64,000 nt of DNA from UBA721 sp002705165. GTDB lineage: Bacteria > Planctomycetota > Planctomycetia > Pirellulales > Pirellulaceae. The notes below the pieces were generated by a model. That model was not told the DNA's origin and made no database searches. It saw nothing but the letters and a program-made list of their open reading frames with translations. The position numbers were made by a program, and so were the translations under genes. Below are positions 49,383-56,558 of the stretch, piece after piece; position 1 is the stretch's first letter; each line of letters starts with the position of its first letter. Location: positions 1,984,001-2,048,000 of the forward strand of contig JBJLEF010000001.1 in the NCBI GenBank assembly GCA_045565995.1. The letters are read 5' to 3'.

Positions 49383-50795
49383 GTGGCACTAAAGGCAAAG
49401 AAGCAATTGCGTGAATTTCACAGGCAACAGACAGGACATGACGGAGTGCGTGAGTACTTTGATCGTGCCATGCTGGAGAATCAACCGAGACTCACGGATC
49501 TGATTCCTAAAAGCTTGTGGGCCTATCTGGCCATGTTGCTACTGGGCGTGATTAGTATTTATGTGTGTCAGCAGGCACATATCTATGCGCGGGATTTACA
49601 GTCTCCGGAATTCCCAAAACACTTATTTGAGATAGCGGGGCCTGGCAACCTTACCAGTTGGTGTATGAGCGTTATGTTGCTGATGCTGAGTCTTGGAGCT
49701 GTATTTGTTTATTTGTTAAGACGACATAAAGCAGACGATTACAAAGGCCGCTATCGCCTTTGGTTGTCTTTGGCGGCCTTCAGTGGCTTCCTGAGTTTTG
49801 AAGTAGCCACTGGTGGGCACCAAATCCTCAGCGTGCCATTGGCTCGATTTGAAATGCCAAGTCCCTGGAATGAAGCATCCACTTGGTGGATGATGATGGT
49901 CTCATTGGGAGCGATGTATTTTTCTATTCGTCTGCTGATTGAATTTAAATCTCGTCCCGGCATGCTCATGATGTTGGCCATGGCCGTGATGGTGCTGATT
50001 GCTGCAGGTTGTTCGCGAATGGGTGGTGTCATCGGTGAATCTGCTTTGACCACCGATGTAGCTGAGTCGTCCTTAGCGATGAGCGCTATATTAGTCGTGT
50101 CGTTAATGATATGGTTGAATGCGCGTAAGGTTTATCTGAATGCCCAGCAAGGCAAGACGAGTGTTTCTCAATTAACCCAACCTAACCATGCAACGGTAAA
50201 GAAGGTAGTCGCCGAAGTTTCCGGGATGGAAGATAGTCCTCAGGAGTTGGCTGTGGAGCAGGATGCCGAGTGGGACGACTGGGATGATCTAGGCGATGAT
50301 CTAGGCGATGATGAGGAGCTAGCTGAAGTTGAAGAGGAGTACGATGAATACGTTGAAGAGGACTTCGAACAGTCGGATGATGAACTAGACGAAATAGATG
50401 AAGAAGTTGTCGATGAAGAAACTGAGCGGGATTACGAAGAGTCCGAGTCATATCAGGATGAGGCTGAAATGCCTGAGCAAGTGCAGCAAGAGGAAGTGCA
50501 GCAAGAGGAAGTGCAGCAAGAGGAAGAAGTGGTCTATTCGGCTTACGCTCCTGAAGAGGATGATTCCATGCAATCAGATGATTCGACTGTTTACGAAACA
50601 CCAGTTGATAATTCTCAGCAAAACACGCTCCTCATTCCTCCCAAAGAAGACAAGATTGAGCATGAATCGTTTGATGAAGATGCATTTTGGGAACAATATG
50701 ACTTAACCAAAATGAGTCGTAAGCAGTTAAAGACCATGCGGAAGAAACTTAATCGACTCAAAAGGAAACACGCTGAAAAGCAACGAGCTGCTTAG
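49383..50795 (+). CDS. Membrane protein with long acidic repeat tail
   Basis: 470 residues from GTG at 49383. Residues ~1-40 are basic. TM helices lie near 40-62, 82-108, 118-138, 155-175, 178-205 and 222-240. From about residue 275 to 440 the chain is extremely acidic (DWDDLGDDLGDDEELAEVEEEYDEYVEEDFEQ), with a QQEEV pentad repeated three times in a row, then a basic end (KTMRKKLNRLKRKHAEKQR). The tail is probably cytoplasmic and disordered. Family unknown. Confidence 0.7.
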   Translation: MALKAKKQLREFHRQQTGHDGVREYFDRAMLENQPRLTDLIPKSLWAYLAMLLLGVISIYVCQQAHIYARDLQSPEFPKHLFEIAGPGNLTSWCMSVMLLMLSLGAVFVYLLRRHKADDYKGRYRLWLSLAAFSGFLSFEVATGGHQILSVPLARFEMPSPWNEASTWWMMMVSLGAMYFSIRLLIEFKSRPGMLMMLAMAVMVLIAAGCSRMGGVIGESALTTDVAESSLAMSAILVVSLMIWLNARKVYLNAQQGKTSVSQLTQPNHATVKKVVAEVSGMEDSPQELAVEQDAEWDDWDDLGDDLGDDEELAEVEEEYDEYVEEDFEQSDDELDEIDEEVVDEETERDYEESESYQDEAEMPEQVQQEEVQQEEVQQEEEVVYSAYAPEEDDSMQSDDSTVYETPVDNSQQNTLLIPPKEDKIEHESFDEDAFWEQYDLTKMSRKQLKTMRKKLNRLKRKHAEKQRAA

Positions 50796-50839
50796 AAATC
50801 GGCTGATGCAATTGCGAGGAGCGTGTGACCTATTTCGCT

Positions 50840-51406
50840 CTATAACTTACAGCGTCCGAGGACTTCGTAAGTTGGAGCACCTCGGTCTATAAAGCTGGCG
50901 TAGGTGATGACTTCGGTGACATGAGTCGCGGTTAACGGTCCGGGACTATAAGAATCGAAGAGTTCCTGCAGCCTTTCAAAGTCGCCTTGAAAATTGCGGA
51001 TGCGAGCCAGCGTCAAGTGAGGGACGAACAGTCGGTTTTCTCCGGAGTAACCAATTTGTTCCGTGTGGTGATCGACGGCTGCTTGTAGCTCACGAATTTC
51101 ATCAACACCTTGTTCAACTCCCATCCACAGTGTGCGCGGTCGCTCTTGATTCGGGAAGGCTCCGAGGCCCCCGCTGATAATCTCAAAATTGTTGAATGAT
51201 TCACATGCTTTTTCAACCGCAGAGCAAATGGCCGGGGTGTCTTCGACGAGTACTTCCCCGAGAAACTTCAGCGTAATGTGTAGGTTTTGGTTTTGTATGG
51301 TTTTTATGCCGTCGTCGATGGCCCCTAATTGCTTAAGGAGGCGACCTGCGACACGACAGGTTTCCTGAGAGACATTAACGGCGATAAACGTACGGATAGG
51401 TTTCAC
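50840..51406 (-). CDS. thpR: RNA 2',3'-cyclic phosphodiesterase (ThpR/LigT)
   Basis: 188 residues with the two family HxTx motifs: LHITLKFLGE near residue 46 and FVPHLTLARI near residue 130, plus the N-terminal IRTFIAVNVS strand. 2H phosphoesterases of this type open 2',3'-cyclic phosphates on RNA ends. It lies just downstream of the PfkB kinase on the opposite side of a 26-bp gap, in the same direction. Confidence 0.88.
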   Translation of the reverse strand: MKPIRTFIAVNVSQETCRVAGRLLKQLGAIDDGIKTIQNQNLHITLKFLGEVLVEDTPAICSAVEKACESFNNFEIISGGLGAFPNQERPRTLWMGVEQGVDEIRELQAAVDHHTEQIGYSGENRLFVPHLTLARIRNFQGDFERLQELFDSYSPGPLTATHVTEVITYASFIDRGAPTYEVLGRCKL

Positions 51407-51432
51407 GAGATGACGCTATGGGTGAATTGTTT

Positions 51433-52338
51433 CTAAAGGATAGTCAGCATTTGTTGATATTGTAGAAAACGTTGCTCTAGTGCTTCGCGTTCAATTTGTT
51501 TCATGCGTTCGAGACTGAAGTCTTCGACGTTAAAGCTTGCGACAAGCGTGCCATAGACTAAAGCCCGTTTGATACTTGCCGGATCGATCGCATCCTGACT
51601 CGCAAGGTAGCCCATCATTCCGCCCGCGAAACTGTCTCCAGCTCCGGTCGGGTCAAGGACCTGATCGGTTGGGAAGGCAGGAAGAACATAGCAATCATCT
51701 TCGTCGAAATACATGGCTCCGTGCTCCCCTTTTTTGAGGACACAGAATTTGGCTCCCAACTCGAGTACTGCCTTTCCGGCTTTGACAAGATTTTCTTCAC
51801 CTGTCAGCAACCTGGCTTCACTATCATTGAGCACAAGTCCGTCGATGCGTTTGATAAGCTCAAGCAAATCGTTCTTCTGGATGTTGATCCACAGGTCCAT
51901 AGTATCGGCTACAACAAGTTTGGGATTACTGACCTGATCCAGAACCTGCATTTGGACTGTTGGTGCTCCGTTGGCCAGAAATACGAACGGTGTGTCTTTA
52001 TAGCTCTCAGGAAGCACTGGGCTGAAGGTTTCAAATACGTTGAGATTGACCTCCAGCGTTTCGCGATCGTTCATGTTGGGGAGATATTTCCCTTTCCAGG
52101 AAAACGTCTTTTCGCCCGGTTTGATCTCCAGACCTTCAGTGTTAATATTGCGTGATTCGAGAAGGGCAGTGTGCTCCGCCGGCCAGTCTTCTCCAACAAC
52201 GCCTACGAGATTGACCGGCGTGAAATAGCTGGCCGCATAGGAAAAGTAAGTGGCGGACCCGCCAATGACGTTATCACGTCGGTCTGTAGGGGTCTCAACA
52301 CTATCAAAAGCGATCGAGCCAACAACAAGCAGTGACAT
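51433..52338 (-). CDS. PfkB-family carbohydrate kinase
   Basis: 301 residues. The substrate-side motif GGSATYFSYAASYF is at about residues 27-40, and the C-terminal PfkB signature DPTGAGDSFAGGMMGYLAS carries the anion hole and catalytic Asp. NDSEARLLTGEENL is the usual mid-domain motif. It phosphorylates a sugar or nucleoside with ATP; the exact substrate is not visible. It is divergent from the PQQ-repeat gene and followed at 26 bp by thpR. Confidence 0.85.
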   Translation of the reverse strand: MSLLVVGSIAFDSVETPTDRRDNVIGGSATYFSYAASYFTPVNLVGVVGEDWPAEHTALLESRNINTEGLEIKPGEKTFSWKGKYLPNMNDRETLEVNLNVFETFSPVLPESYKDTPFVFLANGAPTVQMQVLDQVSNPKLVVADTMDLWINIQKNDLLELIKRIDGLVLNDSEARLLTGEENLVKAGKAVLELGAKFCVLKKGEHGAMYFDEDDCYVLPAFPTDQVLDPTGAGDSFAGGMMGYLASQDAIDPASIKRALVYGTLVASFNVEDFSLERMKQIEREALEQRFLQYQQMLTIL

Positions 52339-52433
52339 AGCTGCTCCTTCAATTCATAATGAAGTTAGATTGAACTAATCGTCGCATTATATTCTTAGAC
52401 TTGGATTATCACTACTAGGTAGGACTTAACAGA

Positions 52434-53912
52434 ATGCTGTCAGCTTCACTTATTCTCAAATCAACTCGCATCTTACTACTGTTGTTAGGTGTTTTTAGTT
52501 CCCCCTATGTGCAATGTGCGGACTGGAATCAATGGAGAGGAGGGCAGCGTAGTGGCGTTGATCCCGAAAGTCCTGCACTGGTAAATGCCTTGCCTGGTAG
52601 GGGACTTAAGCCTGTCTGGTATGTCAGCGAGGATGATTTACCTGCCGCCGCAGCGAGTGGATGGTCGAGTCCTGTGGTGAGTGGTAATTCGGTTTATTTG
52701 TATACACATAAAAAGGAAGCCTTAACCAGCGTCAAAAAGTTGCCCCCCCTTAAGTTCCCATATTTGCCTCCTGAGAAGCGTGTAGAGATGACGGAGACGG
52801 AATATGCTGAATATGAGGTAAACCGACGGAATGAACAGGAAGCTCGGGCTAAAGGGTTTAGGTTCGACGAATTTATTTATTGTCTTGATCGTAAGAATGG
52901 AAAGTTGAAATGGGCGAATGAGTACTCGAGTGCTTATACGAGATTCGCTCAGTCCGGATCCCCAACAATCACTGGCGATAAGCTATTTGTCCTGAGCGCC
53001 GGCAGGACAGCCCGGGCCGTAGATGCTCAATCTGGCGAAACGTTATGGACAACAAAGATTCCGGGTGATTTTCGGGATCAATATCTGCAGTCTTCTTTTG
53101 CTGTCGAACAGGGATTGGCGATTGTTTTGTGTGATGGGCTTTTTGCTTTGGATGTGAATTCCGGGGAGGTCGTGTGGGAGTATAAAGTTGAGACGAAGAA
53201 GAATATTCACTGCAGTCCGGTGATCTGGCATGCAGATGCCGGAACTCGTGTTATTTGCAATGTTGCTGGTGGCATGACGGTTTGTCTGGACCTGAAGTCA
53301 GGGACATTGGTCTGGGAATTGGAGTCCGGAGCCGGGAATGCGACTCCCATTCTTGTCGGTGATAAGTTACTTCTTTACGGGCAGAGTCGAAAGTCGGGTT
53401 TGGTTTGTTACACGTTAAGCGACACGACCCCGGATGAATTGTGGCGATTTAATGGAGCGGCTGATTCGGGCTCGAGCCCTGTCGCCGTCAATGATTTGGT
53501 TTTTGTTCAGGGTGACCGTCGTTTGGCCTGTGTCGATCTGGAGACTGGAAAACCGAAGTGGCAAACCATGCTCGATTTGAACCGACCTCGATATACATCG
53601 TTGATTTCCGCCGACGAAAAAGTGTTCTATGCTTTTGATGGTCTCCTCGCCTTTGAGGCCGGACCGAAGTACAAGCCCTTGATGCAGGCCAAGATTAACC
53701 GAGAGGGTGTCCTGGCGGATGAAGAAACATTTAGGGGGTTACTGGGAATCGACGAACTTGAAAAGACAGCTGAAGGCCAGTTGGAGGCGGAGATGATCCT
53801 TCGTAGGGAGTTCAGTAATGGCCCGTTGGTTTGCACAACGCCTGCGATTGCCAATGGATTTATGTTTGTGCGTCTAAAAAGAGGGATTGCCTGTTACGAT
53901 TTACGTGAATGA
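52434..53912 (+). CDS. Secreted PQQ-like beta-propeller protein
   Basis: 492 residues with a signal peptide (ILLLLLGVFSSPYVQC). The mature N-terminus is WNQWRGGQRSGVD, the common planctomycete start of this family. Repeated blades follow, such as DRKNGKLKWANEYS, DAQSGETLWTTKI, DVNSGEVVWEYKV, DLKSGTLVWELES and DLETGKPKWQTML. The propeller probably binds a partner or substrate rather than PQQ itself. A terminator follows. Confidence 0.85.
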   Translation: MLSASLILKSTRILLLLLGVFSSPYVQCADWNQWRGGQRSGVDPESPALVNALPGRGLKPVWYVSEDDLPAAAASGWSSPVVSGNSVYLYTHKKEALTSVKKLPPLKFPYLPPEKRVEMTETEYAEYEVNRRNEQEARAKGFRFDEFIYCLDRKNGKLKWANEYSSAYTRFAQSGSPTITGDKLFVLSAGRTARAVDAQSGETLWTTKIPGDFRDQYLQSSFAVEQGLAIVLCDGLFALDVNSGEVVWEYKVETKKNIHCSPVIWHADAGTRVICNVAGGMTVCLDLKSGTLVWELESGAGNATPILVGDKLLLYGQSRKSGLVCYTLSDTTPDELWRFNGAADSGSSPVAVNDLVFVQGDRRLACVDLETGKPKWQTMLDLNRPRYTSLISADEKVFYAFDGLLAFEAGPKYKPLMQAKINREGVLADEETFRGLLGIDELEKTAEGQLEAEMILRREFSNGPLVCTTPAIANGFMFVRLKRGIACYDLRE

Positions 53913-53977
53913 TTGTGGTTCACAACACCCGAGAATGCTAGAACGCGATAATCGATCACGCTACCCAATCAAGCAGT

Positions 53978-54010
53978 AAAAAGCTGGAAAGAGAATTTCC
54001 AGCTTTTTTT
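53978..54010 (+). terminator. Rho-independent terminator
   Basis: AAAAAGCTGGAAA pairs with TTTCCAGCTTTTT around GAGAA and is followed by more T. It ends the PQQ-repeat gene. Confidence 0.95.
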
Positions 54011-54441
54011 ATTTTTCTTATTTCCGTGTGACCAGATGTGTCATCGTCGCTTGCGATAGTTATTGTGTTGCCGAAAGAGGTTCTTCAAAGCTCCCCCAGT
54101 TAAAGCTTTGAGTTGTAGACTCGTTCGGAAACACGACAGTGGTCGGGCAAATGTCTTAGCCCGGCGGGATCACTATTCTTACAGGGGGCGATCGAATGTT
54201 GCTTTTATTAAGCGTCATGTTCATTTGGAAGCAAGTAGGAAAAAAGGCAACGACAGAGTGGTAAAAAACTCTTGTGGTTGCAAGGCAATGTCGATATAGT
54301 GTATAAGTGTTCACTATGTGGCTGTTTGTACACTATGTCGGCGTATAAGTCCTTTTTAGGGTGATTTGACACAAGACTGTCAGAAAAATATGTGATTGCA
54401 GTTGAAACACAATAGCTAGTTATCGATAAAGGAGTGCAGTA
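54011..54441 (+). promoter_or_regulatory. recA upstream region with paired operator-like motifs
   Basis: No gene is supported here. Within 54296-54350 there is a nested symmetry: ATAGTG (54296) against CACTAT (54312), TAGTGTA (54297-54303) against TACACTA (54329-54335), CACTATGT twice (54312, 54331) and TATAAGT twice (54302, 54344). Such clustered dyads ~90-145 bp before recA could be an SOS operator. The LexA consensus of this lineage is not known to me. Confidence 0.4.
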
Positions 54442-55602
54442 ATGGTCGCTGTAAAAAAGGAATCGACAGGAAATATGGCAAAGAAGAAAACAACGACAGC
54501 GAAGTCGAAGAGTGCTAAGGGTAAAAAATCAGGTACGTCAGCTAAGGTTGATCCTTTGCTGTCTGGCAATGCTCATTTGAAAACAACCCTTCAGCAGATT
54601 GAAAAACAGTTTGGTGAAGGAGCCATTATGCCTCTGGGGACTGACCAGCGGCATAAGATAGAGGGGATTAATACTGGCAGTTTGTCCTTGGATATGGCTC
54701 TTGGAGGCCAGGGGGCACCTCGTGGTCGGATCATCGAAATCTATGGCCCCGAATCCAGTGGTAAAACAACATTGGCTTTACACATTGCAGCTGAAGCTCA
54801 AAAATCTGAAGGCATCGCGGCGATTATTGATGCAGAACATGCTTTTGATCCGAGTTGGGGCAAAAAGCTGGGAGTGAAGTTAGATACACTACTGGTCAGT
54901 CAGCCAAATAATGGTGAAGAGGCGATGCAAATTACCGAGATGTTGGTGAAATCCAATGCGGTCGACGTTATCATTATCGACTCAGTGGCTGCTCTAGTAC
55001 CTCGCAGAGAGCTCGAAGGAGAAATTGGTGATAGTCATGTGGGCCTGCAGGCTCGTCTTATGAGCCAGGCTATGCGAAAACTTACGGGAGCGATTGCAAA
55101 AAGTAAGACCGTCGTGATCTTCATTAACCAGATTCGAGAGAAGATTGGTGTCATGTTTGGAAGTCCGGAAACAACTCCCGGAGGTCGAGCTCTTAAATTT
55201 TATAGTTCCTGTCGTATTGATGTTCGCAGAATCGCTCAGCTTAAAGATGGGGATCAGGTGGTTGGTCAGCGAGTTAGAGCGAAGGTTGTGAAGAATAAAG
55301 TTGCACCCCCTTTCCGGATCGCCGAATTCGACATGATGCATACCCATGGTATCAGCTATGAAGGTGACTTACTCGATTTGGGAGTGAAACACGGAGTACT
55401 TACCCGTAGTGGTTCCTGGTTCAAATACGGTGATGTATACCTTGGTCAGGGGAAGGAAAAGGCTCGAGCCTTCCTCACTGAAAATAAAGATGTTGCGACA
55501 GAGCTTCGTCCTTTGATCCTTACCGCCGGAGGAATGGGACTTGATGACGACGTCGCGAAAGCAGCGGAACCGACCGAAGAGGAGAAGCAGGAGAATAGCT
55601 AA
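54442..55602 (+). CDS. recA: Recombinase RecA
   Basis: 386 residues; AAAGGAG sits 7 bp before the ATG at 54442. A Lys/Ser-rich N-terminal extension (~36 residues) precedes the conserved core: Walker A GPESSGKTT (residues 102-110), VIIIDSVAALVPRRELEGE, L1/L2 region LMSQAMRKLTGAIAKSKT and NQIREKIGVMFGSPETTPGG. The C-terminus is acidic (AAEPTEEEKQENS), as usual. It catalyses strand exchange and promotes LexA self-cleavage. No intein is present. Confidence 0.97.
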   Translation: MVAVKKESTGNMAKKKTTTAKSKSAKGKKSGTSAKVDPLLSGNAHLKTTLQQIEKQFGEGAIMPLGTDQRHKIEGINTGSLSLDMALGGQGAPRGRIIEIYGPESSGKTTLALHIAAEAQKSEGIAAIIDAEHAFDPSWGKKLGVKLDTLLVSQPNNGEEAMQITEMLVKSNAVDVIIIDSVAALVPRRELEGEIGDSHVGLQARLMSQAMRKLTGAIAKSKTVVIFINQIREKIGVMFGSPETTPGGRALKFYSSCRIDVRRIAQLKDGDQVVGQRVRAKVVKNKVAPPFRIAEFDMMHTHGISYEGDLLDLGVKHGVLTRSGSWFKYGDVYLGQGKEKARAFLTENKDVATELRPLILTAGGMGLDDDVAKAAEPTEEEKQENS

Positions 55603-55777
55603 TCCTCCGGTCTCGTCAATGTCCGTCCTCGCCGTCGTTCCTGTGGGAGATCGGTGGACGGGCAAGGCACTCCCAAGGGTTCTTGCTGGAGCTTATCCGC
55701 GAGAATGCTTCGAACGTGGCGGCTGCTTGATCGCTACGGAAGCTATTGAATCAAAGCGTCTATGCCTTGAATTGACT
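55603..55777 (+). other. recA 3' region before terminator
   Basis: 175 bp with no supported gene; an overlapping ORF (55541-55822) starts inside recA and is probably spurious. TGTCCGTC and GGTGGACGGGCA can pair. The stretch ends in a terminator, so it is most simply the recA 3' UTR. Confidence 0.35.
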
Positions 55778-55799
55778 CGAGGTGTAGACCTCTTTTTTT
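55778..55799 (+). terminator. Terminator of recA
   Basis: GAGGT-GTAG-ACCTC followed by seven T. The stem is short but the T-run is strong. Confidence 0.85.
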
Positions 55800-55940
55800 G
55801 TCAATGTTACCTCAGTCGTTGAATAGCTTCTCTGTTCAAACCTCATCTACCACTACTGCTCACCTCTGAACAAGCGTATACTACGAAAAAGTAAAGAACC
55901 TTTTAACTCATCAGTATTCTAAGCACGAGGATTTATTATC

Positions 55941-56459
55941 ATGTCACGAAGCGGTGCCATTACTTTCAAGGGTAACCCCATGACACTGGCTGGCGAAGCT
56001 GTTGCTGTTGGACAGCCTGCACCTGCCTTTACAGCTCATTATTTCAAAGATGGTTTCCAGACTTTAAGCAACGAATGCCTCAAGGGTAAGCCCAGTCTGA
56101 TCAGTGTTATTCCATCGATTGATACAGGCGTTTGCCAAACTCAAACGAAGAAGTTCAATGAAGAAGTAGCTTCACTTGGTGATGCTGTAAATGCGGTCAC
56201 CATTTCTCTCGACCTTCCATTTGCACAGAATCGTTGGTGTGGAGCAGAAGGTGTTGATAACCTACACGTTGTGAGTGATTACCAGGACCGTTTGTTTGGA
56301 AACAATTGGGGAATGTTGATTGAGGAACTCAAGCTGTTGGCACGAGGTGCTTTTGTCATCGATGCGGCAGGTGTGGTGCAATACGCAGAAGTTGTAGGGG
56401 AAGCTACGGAAGAGCCAAATTACGATGCAGCGTTGGAAGCTCTTAAAGGGCTGCTGTAA
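55941..56459 (+). CDS. tpx: Thiol peroxidase (atypical 2-Cys, Tpx)
   Basis: 172 residues. The peroxidatic motif is PSIDTGVCQTQTKKF (Cys65), and the resolving cysteine is in NRWCGAEGV (Cys100), 35 residues later as in Tpx. The preceding VGQPAPAFTAHYFKDGFQTL is characteristic. It reduces alkyl hydroperoxides and H2O2 using thioredoxin. The ATG follows GAGGATTTATTATC. Confidence 0.92.
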   Translation: MSRSGAITFKGNPMTLAGEAVAVGQPAPAFTAHYFKDGFQTLSNECLKGKPSLISVIPSIDTGVCQTQTKKFNEEVASLGDAVNAVTISLDLPFAQNRWCGAEGVDNLHVVSDYQDRLFGNNWGMLIEELKLLARGAFVIDAAGVVQYAEVVGEATEEPNYDAALEALKGLL

Positions 56460-56498
56460 GGCAAAATCTAGCGAATGCAAACGCCCATGCTCATAAGA

Positions 56499-56535
56499 AC
56501 GCCCGCCGGGAATTGATTCCAGGCGGGCGTCTTTG
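56499..56535 (+). terminator. Terminator between tpx and alaS
   Basis: ACGCCCGCC pairs with GGCGGGCGT, with an inner GGAAT/ATTCC stem, then CTTTG. The convergent genes tpx and alaS both end near here. Confidence 0.85.
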
Positions 56536-56558
56536 TGACTGGCTCTTATTGCTGATAA

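Noticed and set aside
54063..54299. 78-codon ORF upstream of recA
   Set aside because: No recognisable composition or ribosome binding site; the region is better explained as regulatory.
55541..55822. 93-codon ORF overlapping the end of recA
   Set aside because: Begins inside recA in another frame, has no ribosome binding site and runs through the recA terminator.
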